From positions 1-5,092 of the forward strand of contig JALRFT010000060.1 of the NCBI GenBank assembly GCA_023261915.1: DNA of 5,092 nucleotides, given 5' to 3'. Source of the DNA: Acidimicrobiales bacterium (lineage in GTDB: Bacteria; Actinomycetota; Acidimicrobiia; Acidimicrobiales; Acidimicrobilacustridaceae). Of this stretch, positions 1 to 5,092 are shown in pieces. The position numbers and the translations under genes are program-made. Under the pieces are notes generated by a model that worked only from the letters and a program-made list of their open reading frames with translations, made no database searches and was not told the origin of the DNA. How positions within the stretch are numbered: the first letter of the stretch is position 1; every line of letters starts with the position of its first letter.

Positions 1-348
1 ACGACGCTCGCCGAGTTGGCCGAAGTGGGCGTCGGCAACGTGGCGGTGATCTGTCCGGCGTCGCTGGTGGAGCGCGTCAGCGACGCCTTCGATGCGGCGG
101 GGATCGACCACGGCCAGGCCACCCGCCACGGCCTCGACAGTCAGGTCACCGTGGTGCCGGTCGGTCTCGTCAAGGGTCTCGAACTCGATGCCAGCGTGGT
201 GGTCGAACCCGCCGCCATCGTTGCCGAGGAGGCCCAGGGCATGCGGAGCCTTTACGTGGCGCTCACCCGTGCCACCAAGCGTCTGGCCGTGGTGCACGCC
301 GAACCGTTGCCCGAGGTGCTCGCCACCCCGGCCCCTCAACCGGTCTGA
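1..348 (+). CDS. Superfamily 1 (UvrD/HelD-HelR-like) helicase-type ATPase, C-terminal fragment
   Basis: This is the last 115 codons of a gene that begins left of the window; the frame is open from base 1 and ends at TGA 346-348. Two late helicase motifs of superfamily 1 are visible. A motif V-like stretch, VKGLELDASVVVEP, lies about halfway along, and a motif VI-like stretch, LYVALTRATKRLAVVH, is near the end. Motif VI carries the arginine finger that couples ATP hydrolysis to movement. The preceding segment (NVAVICPASLVERV) fits the start of the second RecA-like domain. In actinobacteria this ending is typical of HelD/HelR proteins, which bind RNA polymerase and release it from stalled complexes or rifampicin, but UvrD/PcrA-like helicases end similarly. 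The Walker A and polymerase-binding regions are outside the window, so the subfamily is inference. The gene converges on the amidohydrolase with a 19-bp gap and no clear terminator. Confidence 0.8.
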   Translation, partial: TTLAELAEVGVGNVAVICPASLVERVSDAFDAAGIDHGQATRHGLDSQVTVVPVGLVKGLELDASVVVEPAAIVAEEAQGMRSLYVALTRATKRLAVVHAEPLPEVLATPAPQPV

Positions 349-367
349 TCAGACGTTCCAGTTCCCC

Positions 368-2080
368 TCAGGGCGTGGGCACGGGCTGGGGCCCGCGCAG
401 AAGGCGTCCGGGACGTTCGCCGGTCGACTCGTCGTTGACCCGAACGGGAACCCCTGACTTCACGGTGGCCACGTACCCGCGGGCCCGCTGGATGAGTCGC
501 TTTCCACCGGCCGGCAGGTCCCACACCATCTCGGGACTCTCGAGGGCGAGGGCGTCAAAGTCGATGACGTTCACGTCGCCCACGTACCCGGGGGCAAGTC
601 GACCCCGGTCACCGAATCCGTAGAGCGCGGCGGTGCGACTGGTCTGATGGGCGACAACGTGTTCGACATCGAGTCGGTCTCCCCGACGCCGGTCACGTGC
701 CCAGTGGGTCAACATGAACGTGGGGAGGCTGGCGTCACACAGCACACCGCAGTGCGCCCCGCCGTCACCGAGTCCGAGCACGGTGTCGGGGTTGCGCAAC
801 ATCTCTTCGGTGTCAGAGAGGTCCCCACCGACGTAGCCGAACACCGGCAGGTACAGCAGCGCCGTGCCGTCCCGTTCGCACATGAGGTCATACGCGATGC
901 CCCGGGCGTCGACGCCCTGGCGTTCGCCCATGGCGCCGATGCTTTTCTCGGGCGCGGGTTCGTAGTCGGGCGGGTCGCCGAGGGGGAACAACTTGTGCAG
1001 GTTGCCCACCAACAGCGCCTCGATGCCGTGCTCGGGTGGGCTCTCGGCGAGCATGGCGGCGCGGGTCTCGGGCTTGCGCAACGCTGCCAGTCGTTCGGCC
1101 CGGGGGAGGCCGGCGATGGCCCGCCACGTGTCGTAGCGGTGGAAGGGATGGAAGTTCGAGTCCCACCCGACGAGCAACGAGGTGGGTTTGCCGGCGATCT
1201 GGGGAACGATGGTGGCACCCTCGGTTCGGGCGTCGGCCGCCCGGGCCAGCCAGTCCCGCCACGCACCCGGGTTGAGATCGGTCTCGACCACCTGGAAGGT
1301 GACGGGCACGCCGTGGCGGCGGGACAGTTCGCTCATCCACGCGAACTCGCCGTCGACATCGATCATGTCGCTGACCACGGAGAACACACGGTGTCCGGCA
1401 CCCGCCATCCCTGACGCCAGACCGATGAGTTCCTCCCCCGCAGCGGTGGTGCCGGCGGCGAGCTCGCCGTGACGGTCGCGGTGCAACAGGGTGCGGGTGC
1501 TCGACACCCCGACGGCCCCGGCGGCGATGCCACCACGCACGAGTTCTGCCATTTCGGCCACTTCAGCCGAGGTGGCCGGGTCGTTGGCCCGACCGGGACC
1601 CATCACATAGGCGCGCAGCGCGCCGTGGGGCATGAGGGCGGCGACGTCGAGGAGGCGACCGGTGCGGTCCACCTCGTCGAGGTACTCACCGAAACTCTCC
1701 CAGTTCCATGACATGCCTTCGTCGAGTGCGCTGCCGGGAATGTCCTCGACGCCTTCCATCAGACTGATGAGGAACTCGCGCTGGTCGGCGCGCACGGGGG
1801 CGAACCCGACACCACAGTTTCCAGTGACGACGGTGGTCACGCCGTGCCAGCCCGACGGCGAGACCTCGGGATCCCACGTCACCTGGCCGTCGTAGTGGGT
1901 GTGCACATCCACCCATCCGGGGGTGACGAGCGCCCCGTCAGCGTCGATCTCGTGGCGGCCGGCGTCGTCGACCTTGCCCACCTTGGTGATGACACCGTCG
2001 TCGATGGCGACGTCGGCGGTGCGGGTCGGCGCCCCCGTACCGTCAGCGACCGAACCGGCTCGGATCACGAGGTCGTGCAT
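368..2080 (-). CDS. Amidohydrolase family protein, D-aminoacylase / N-acyl-D-amino-acid deacylase-like
   Basis: A complete 570-residue cytoplasmic metal-dependent hydrolase with no signal peptide or membrane segment. The N-terminal strand region (DLVIRAGSVADGTGAP) and the C-terminal GDVNVIDFDAL segment form the usual amidohydrolase beta-sandwich around a TIM barrel. Visible metal-site motifs are HTHYDGQ (H60, H62, D64), GNCGVGFAPV with C89, and GLGDGGAHCG with D439 and H443. The Cys in GNCG is the bridging ligand typical of D-aminoacylase relatives, which remove acyl groups from N-acyl-D-amino acids. The two mid-barrel histidines of that family are not evident: VVSDMID (235-241) and TFQVVE (261-266) occupy the expected places. 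Actual substrate is therefore unknown, and an amide, cyclic amide or ester is possible. The ATG at 2080 is supported by an AGGGGG five bases upstream and by the family-typical N-terminus. The monooxygenase lies 72 bp upstream on the same strand and could be co-transcribed. Confidence 0.88.
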   Translation of the reverse strand: MHDLVIRAGSVADGTGAPTRTADVAIDDGVITKVGKVDDAGRHEIDADGALVTPGWVDVHTHYDGQVTWDPEVSPSGWHGVTTVVTGNCGVGFAPVRADQREFLISLMEGVEDIPGSALDEGMSWNWESFGEYLDEVDRTGRLLDVAALMPHGALRAYVMGPGRANDPATSAEVAEMAELVRGGIAAGAVGVSSTRTLLHRDRHGELAAGTTAAGEELIGLASGMAGAGHRVFSVVSDMIDVDGEFAWMSELSRRHGVPVTFQVVETDLNPGAWRDWLARAADARTEGATIVPQIAGKPTSLLVGWDSNFHPFHRYDTWRAIAGLPRAERLAALRKPETRAAMLAESPPEHGIEALLVGNLHKLFPLGDPPDYEPAPEKSIGAMGERQGVDARGIAYDLMCERDGTALLYLPVFGYVGGDLSDTEEMLRNPDTVLGLGDGGAHCGVLCDASLPTFMLTHWARDRRRGDRLDVEHVVAHQTSRTAALYGFGDRGRLAPGYVGDVNVIDFDALALESPEMVWDLPAGGKRLIQRARGYVATVKSGVPVRVNDESTGERPGRLLRGPQPVPTP

Positions 2081-2085
2081 GACAT

Positions 2086-2091
2086 CCCCCT
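2086..2091 (-). promoter_or_regulatory. Shine-Dalgarno sequence of the amidohydrolase gene
   Basis: Read on the minus strand, AGGGGG ends five bases before the ATG at 2080. This is a purine-rich ribosome binding site at normal spacing and decides the start. It contrasts with the two genes to the right, which show no well-placed Shine-Dalgarno, and it fits translation from an internal position of a longer message starting upstream of the monooxygenase. Confidence 0.6.
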
Positions 2092-2096
2092 GTGGT

Positions 2097-2111
2097 GCCG
2101 GTCAGACCGGC
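2097..2111 (-). repeat. Small inverted repeat ahead of the amidohydrolase RBS
   Basis: The arms GCCGGT and ACCGGC are perfectly complementary over six G+C-rich base pairs around a three-base centre. The RNA hairpin would end about five bases before the AGGGGG ribosome binding site. It could slow ribosome access, act as half of an operator, or be chance in G+C-rich DNA. It directly follows a larger hairpin at 2118-2137. Confidence 0.35.
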
Positions 2112-2117
2112 CGTCGG

Positions 2118-2137
2118 GACACCGAAGGTTCGGTGTC
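2118..2137 (-). repeat. Intercistronic hairpin between the monooxygenase and amidohydrolase genes
   Basis: A 20-bp inverted repeat with arms GACACCGA and TCGGTGTC gives eight perfect pairs and a four-base loop (ACCT in the minus-strand RNA). It begins 15 bases after the TAG stop of the monooxygenase. No run of U follows, so it is not a canonical intrinsic terminator. It may act as a weak or U-less terminator, as a 3'-end stabiliser of the monooxygenase message, or as a protein-binding palindrome. The geometry is clear; the function is inference. Confidence 0.5.
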
Positions 2138-2152
2138 GTCCCTGCGTTGACG

Positions 2153-4078
2153 CTATCGCAGGTCGTAGTCGGCTGGCTCGGGGGAGCGGGTGGCCCGCCA
2201 GTAGTCGAGGAGGGAGAACGGCCAGTTCTGGGTGACGCGCCCCTTGGCGTTCTTGTACCAGGTGTTCACCGACGCCACCCCCCACGCCATGCGGGCATTA
2301 GCGGTGTCGATGCGGGCCCCGAACGCCTCATGCACTTCGGGTCGGACCTCCATGGCGCCCTTGCCGGTTGCGGCCAACAGGCGGACCGACTCGACGATGT
2401 AAGTCGTTTCGCACTCGCTGAAAAAGATGATGGAGCCGTTGATGACGATGTTGGTGTTCGGTCCGTACATCAAGAACAGGTTGGGGAACCCCGGGATGGT
2501 CAGGCCGAGGTAGGCGCGGGCGTCCCCGTCCCAGGTGGCGTGCAGGTCGGCGCCGTCGGTGCCCGTGACGGCCATGGGCATGAGGAACTCCGATGCGGTG
2601 AACCCGGTCCCCCAGATGATGACGTCGACGGGATGTTCGACACCGTCGGCGGTCACCACTCCGGTAGGGGTGATGCGTTCGATGCCGTCGGTGATGAGAT
2701 CGACGTTGTCGCGGGTGAGGGTCTGGGCCCAGATGCCGTTGTCGCGCACTACCCGCTTGGAGATGGGTGGGTAGCTCGGCATCACCTGGGCGAGCAGGTC
2801 GTCGTGGCCCGCGAACTGGGCTTTGAGGTACTCGCTCAGAACCATGCGCACCATCTCGTTGAGTTGGCTGACCGCCCCCGGTCCCCCCGTCCACGCCGGG
2901 TCGGCCTCGGCGGCGACCAGAAGACCTTCGTGGGTTCGCCAGAACAGCCACAGGCGGAACCACTGGGCGTAACTGGGGAGGTGTTCGAACAGCCAGCGCT
3001 GATCGTCGGTGACGACGTCGTGGTAGTCGGGGGATGGCACCAACCACGCCGGGGTGCGCTGGTAGACGTCGAGGTGGGCGACCTCGGGGGCGAGTTCGGG
3101 GATGAACTGCATGGCGCTCGCCCCGGTACCGACCACGGCCACCCGCTTGGCCGAGAGGTCGACGGTGTGATCCCAGCGGGCGGAGTGGAACGCCGGTCCG
3201 GCGAAGGTGTCCATGCCGGCAATGTCGGGCATGCGGGGCCGGTTGAGTTGTCCCACCGCGCTCACCACGGCGTTGGCGCTCAGCGTGTCCGTGGTGCCGT
3301 CACCCTTGCGCAGGTCGAGTTGCCACTGGGCAGAACCTTCGTCCCAGCGCATGGCCGTGACCTCATGGCCGAATCGGATGACACTGCGCAGGTCGTGGCG
3401 GTTGGCGAAGTCACTGAAGTACTCCTGCAGCACGTCCTGTGACGAGTAGTGCTGGGGCCACAGGGCCGGATCGAACGAGTAGCTGTAGAGGTGGTTGGGG
3501 ACGTCGACCCGGCATCCGGGATAGGTGTTGTCGAACCACGTGCCGCCCACGTCGGGGTTCTTTTCGAGAACGACGACATCGACTCCGGCCTGGCGGAGAC
3601 GGTGGGCGGCGAGCAGGCCTGACATTCCGGCTCCGACGACGGCCACCTGGAACGTCGTGCCCGGTGCGACCTCGTCGAGGGTCCATGTCGGTGCCCGCAG
3701 GTCGGCACCGCCGGGGGCGAGTTCTTCGACGAGCAGTCCGTAGTACTCGTCCACGTTCCGTTCGCCCACGACGAAGGCCATGATCGTGCGCAGTGCGTCT
3801 TCGTCGGGCGGGGGCAGGACCGGGTTGCCCCGGTCCCGGTGGGCGATGAGGGTGTCGAGGGCGAGTTGACGGGCCTCGGCGACCTGAGCGGCGCTGAGGC
3901 CGGCCTGAGGATCCATGATGTTGTCGGGATCAGGCTGAAGGTCGGCCCGCAGCACCGACAGGTCTCCGGTGAGTTGGGCGACGGCAGGGAGCAGCGCCCC
4001 CACGGTGGCGCTGGAGAGGGCGGTGGCGATCTCGGCGTCGTCGGCGGTGATGTCGGCGGCGTCGGGCGGCTTGCGCAT
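2153..4078 (-). CDS. Flavin-dependent Baeyer-Villiger monooxygenase, 4-hydroxyacetophenone monooxygenase-like
   Basis: A complete 641-residue soluble enzyme expected to use FAD, NADPH and O2 to insert oxygen beside a ketone carbonyl, giving an ester or lactone. The FAD Rossmann motif is VVGAGMSG (G149, G151, G154). The type I motif GTWxxxxYPGxxxD follows (W181, Y186-G188, D192). The Baeyer-Villiger fingerprint FxGxxxHxxxWD is F292, G294, H298, W302, D303. The NADPH Rossmann motif is VVGTGASA (315-322). KR at 441-442 supplies the likely catalytic arginine, and GTGF (490-493) matches the late FMO motif. About 140 residues precede the FAD domain. This extension and the total length match 4-hydroxyacetophenone monooxygenase (HapE, about 640 residues), but the ketone substrate cannot be read from sequence. 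The ATG at 4078 is preferred: the in-frame TTG at 4156 would add 26 residues of non-family sequence and overlap the divergent ABC start. No convincing Shine-Dalgarno precedes 4078. Confidence 0.92.
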   Translation of the reverse strand: MRKPPDAADITADDAEIATALSSATVGALLPAVAQLTGDLSVLRADLQPDPDNIMDPQAGLSAAQVAEARQLALDTLIAHRDRGNPVLPPPDEDALRTIMAFVVGERNVDEYYGLLVEELAPGGADLRAPTWTLDEVAPGTTFQVAVVGAGMSGLLAAHRLRQAGVDVVVLEKNPDVGGTWFDNTYPGCRVDVPNHLYSYSFDPALWPQHYSSQDVLQEYFSDFANRHDLRSVIRFGHEVTAMRWDEGSAQWQLDLRKGDGTTDTLSANAVVSAVGQLNRPRMPDIAGMDTFAGPAFHSARWDHTVDLSAKRVAVVGTGASAMQFIPELAPEVAHLDVYQRTPAWLVPSPDYHDVVTDDQRWLFEHLPSYAQWFRLWLFWRTHEGLLVAAEADPAWTGGPGAVSQLNEMVRMVLSEYLKAQFAGHDDLLAQVMPSYPPISKRVVRDNGIWAQTLTRDNVDLITDGIERITPTGVVTADGVEHPVDVIIWGTGFTASEFLMPMAVTGTDGADLHATWDGDARAYLGLTIPGFPNLFLMYGPNTNIVINGSIIFFSECETTYIVESVRLLAATGKGAMEVRPEVHEAFGARIDTANARMAWGVASVNTWYKNAKGRVTQNWPFSLLDYWRATRSPEPADYDLR

Positions 4079-4084
4079 GGTCCG

Positions 4085-4113
4085 ATCATGGCACGCTCGT
4101 CCTGCCGTGGCAT
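4085..4113 (-). promoter_or_regulatory. Possible promoter of the monooxygenase gene (weak)
   Basis: On the minus strand, CATGAT at 4090-4085 resembles a -10 element, keeping the important A2 and T6. ATGCCA at 4113-4108, 17 bp upstream, matches four of six bases of TTGACA. The -10 ends six bases before the ATG at 4078, so transcription would begin at or very near the start codon. A leaderless message would explain why no clear Shine-Dalgarno is present. The match is weak in G+C-rich DNA, and its upstream end abuts the ABC promoter's -35. Confidence 0.3.
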
Positions 4114-4142
4114 TGGGGGTGTACGGCCGGCCCCGGTACGAT
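4113..4142 (+). promoter_or_regulatory. Promoter of the ABC ATPase gene, predicted leaderless start
   Basis: TTGGGG at 4113-4118 and TACGAT at 4137-4142 form a -35/-10 pair with an 18-bp spacer. TACGAT has the T1, A2 and T6 bases most conserved in housekeeping sigma promoters. Seven bases separate the -10 from the ATG at 4150, so the transcription start should fall on or next to the A of the start codon. The AAAGG touching the ATG is too close to serve as a Shine-Dalgarno. The spacer contains the palindrome GGCCGGCC (4125-4132) and two GTAC copies (4121-4124, 4136-4139), a possible but unproven operator. Confidence 0.55.
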
Positions 4143-4149
4143 GTAAAGG

Positions 4150-5092
4150 ATGCCAAACACCGCCAACACCACTGCTGAGGCTGGTCTCGGCACGGCTTCG
4201 GTGTCGGTCAGTGACGTGGGCAAGACGTTTGCCGGGGTGCGCGTGCTCGACGGTGTCGACGTCCATGTTGAGGCGGGTCAACTGCTGGCGTTGCTCGGGC
4301 CGAGCGGTTGCGGCAAGACGACGCTGTTGCGGATCCTCGCCGGTCTCGAGGTTCCCGACGAGGGTTCGATCCACGTGGGCGATTCGCTCCTCACCGGACC
4401 CGGAACCTTCGTGGCGCCCGAGCGTCGACGCATCTCATTGGTGTTCCAGGACTGGGCGTTGTTTCCTCATCTCAGCGTGGCTGAAAACGTCGCCTACGGC
4501 CTTGGTCGTGGCAATGGTCGTCGGGAGCGGGTGGCCGCTGCGCTCGACCTCGTGGGGCTCGGCTCGCTGGGCGACCGCATGCCTGGCACCCTCTCGGGCG
4601 GTCAGCAACAGCGGGTGGCGTTGGCGAGGGCCATTGCCCCCGAACCCACCGTCCTCCTGCTCGACGAGCCGTTCTCGAACCTCGATACCTCGCTGCGCAC
4701 CCAGGTCCGTAGCGAAGTCCACGAGTTGCTCGTGACCCTCGGCATCACCACGGTCATCGTCACCCACGACCAGGACGAGGCGTTCGTGCTGGGTGATCAG
4801 GTGGCCGTCATGTGCGAGGGACGGGTGGTGCAACAGGACACTCCCGCAGCGCTCTACGCCAATCCGGTGTCACCGTGGGTGGCGACCTTCGTGGGTGACG
4901 CCAACCTCGTGGCAGGTGAGGTGCACGGCTCCGGGTCTGACGCGACCGCCGACACGGCCCTAGGACCCATCCCGCTGCGGGGTCTGCCGGCCGCGACAAA
5001 GGGTGCTTCGGCTCAAGTCCTCATCCGGCCTGAGGAGTGTCGGGTCACCCCCGGGGGGTCGGCCCGGGTGGAGCTGATTGAGTACTACGGCC
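4150..5092 (+). CDS. ABC transporter ATP-binding protein, FbpC/PotA-like importer family (3' end outside window)
   Basis: The cytoplasmic ATPase subunit of a probable solute importer; 314 codons are present, with no stop before the right edge. All nucleotide-binding motifs are intact: Walker A GPSGCGKTT (50-58), Q-loop Q100 in VFQDWALFPH, signature LSGGQQQR (148-155), Walker B VLLLDEP (168-174), D-loop SNLD (176-179) and H-loop H206 in VTHDQDEA. After the ATPase core, FVGDANLVAGEV (247-258) and LIRPEE (291-296) mark the C-terminal TOBE-type regulatory domain of iron(III), polyamine, sulfate and sugar importers. FVGDANL followed by IRPEE looks most like FbpC-type iron(III) ATPases, but the ATPase alone does not define the substrate. 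Family members are about 340-370 residues, so roughly 30-60 are missing. The ATG at 4150 is chosen because it sits at the predicted transcription start; GTG 4201 is a less likely alternative. Permease and binding-protein genes are expected nearby but not in this window. Confidence 0.9.
   Translation, partial: MPNTANTTAEAGLGTASVSVSDVGKTFAGVRVLDGVDVHVEAGQLLALLGPSGCGKTTLLRILAGLEVPDEGSIHVGDSLLTGPGTFVAPERRRISLVFQDWALFPHLSVAENVAYGLGRGNGRRERVAAALDLVGLGSLGDRMPGTLSGGQQQRVALARAIAPEPTVLLLDEPFSNLDTSLRTQVRSEVHELLVTLGITTVIVTHDQDEAFVLGDQVAVMCEGRVVQQDTPAALYANPVSPWVATFVGDANLVAGEVHGSGSDATADTALGPIPLRGLPAATKGASAQVLIRPEECRVTPGGSARVELIEYYG

Noticed and set aside
343..354. Perfect 12-bp palindrome GTCTGATCAGAC over the helicase stop codon, considered as a terminator or binding site.
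   Set aside because: As a hairpin it gives only about four pairs and no U-run. About one perfect 12-bp palindrome is expected by chance in a window of this size.
647..1414. A 255-codon plus-strand open frame inside the amidohydrolase gene.
   Set aside because: It is antisense to conserved, motif-bearing coding sequence and its translation has no recognisable domain.
2146..2151. TTGACG on the plus strand, considered as the -35 of an antisense promoter.
   Set aside because: There is no TANNNT-like -10 at 16-19 bp spacing downstream.
1844..3442. A 532-codon open frame on the plus strand spanning the amidohydrolase start, the gap and most of the monooxygenase.
   Set aside because: It lies antisense to two clear enzyme genes. 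The translation is rich in V, G, D, H and R with no recognisable motif, as expected for a shadow of G+C-rich codons. It has no plausible start context.
4079..4156. In-frame TTG at 4156 as the start of the monooxygenase, adding 26 residues.
   Set aside because: The added residues (starting MASFTSYRGR) do not look like the family's N-terminus, and the start would overlap the ABC gene's ATG and lie across its promoter.
3280..4374. A 364-codon minus-strand open frame covering the divergent promoter and the start of the ABC gene.
   Set aside because: It runs in a different frame from the monooxygenase, is rich in P, S, R and T, and covers the promoter and Walker A region of a clear plus-strand gene.

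Overview
The window is high-G+C DNA and reads like an actinobacterial chromosome. The helicase tail resembles the actinobacterial HelD/HelR group, and one promoter (possibly two) appears to give a leaderless mRNA, which is common in that phylum. An Acidimicrobiia-like source is possible but is only an impression from protein style. No RNA gene, mobile element, CRISPR array or origin was seen.

Layout: (1) 1-348, + strand, the C-terminal end of a superfamily 1 helicase-like ATPase whose start lies left of the window. (2) 368-2080, - strand, a complete 570-residue amidohydrolase of the D-aminoacylase / N-acyl-D-amino-acid deacylase group, convergent with the helicase across only 19 bp. (3) 2081-2152, a 72-bp gap holding a Shine-Dalgarno sequence and two small inverted repeats. 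(4) 2153-4078, - strand, a complete 641-residue flavin-dependent Baeyer-Villiger monooxygenase resembling 4-hydroxyacetophenone monooxygenase, including the long N-terminal extension. (5) 4079-4149, a 71-bp divergent promoter region. (6) 4150 to the right edge, + strand, an ABC transporter ATPase of the FbpC/PotA style, cut by the window after 314 codons.

The monooxygenase and amidohydrolase lie in the same direction and may be co-transcribed, with the monooxygenase first. A reasonable but unproven reading is a small catabolic unit: a ketone is oxygenated to an ester or lactone, and a hydrolase acts nearby. The divergent ABC ATPase probably heads a separate transporter operon to the right. 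It may share regulation with the monooxygenase because their start codons are only 71 bp apart.

I found no convincing new biological system. The best points are the well-formed leaderless promoter of the ABC gene, the apparent loss of two metal-ligand histidines in the amidohydrolase, and the hairpins between the two minus-strand genes.
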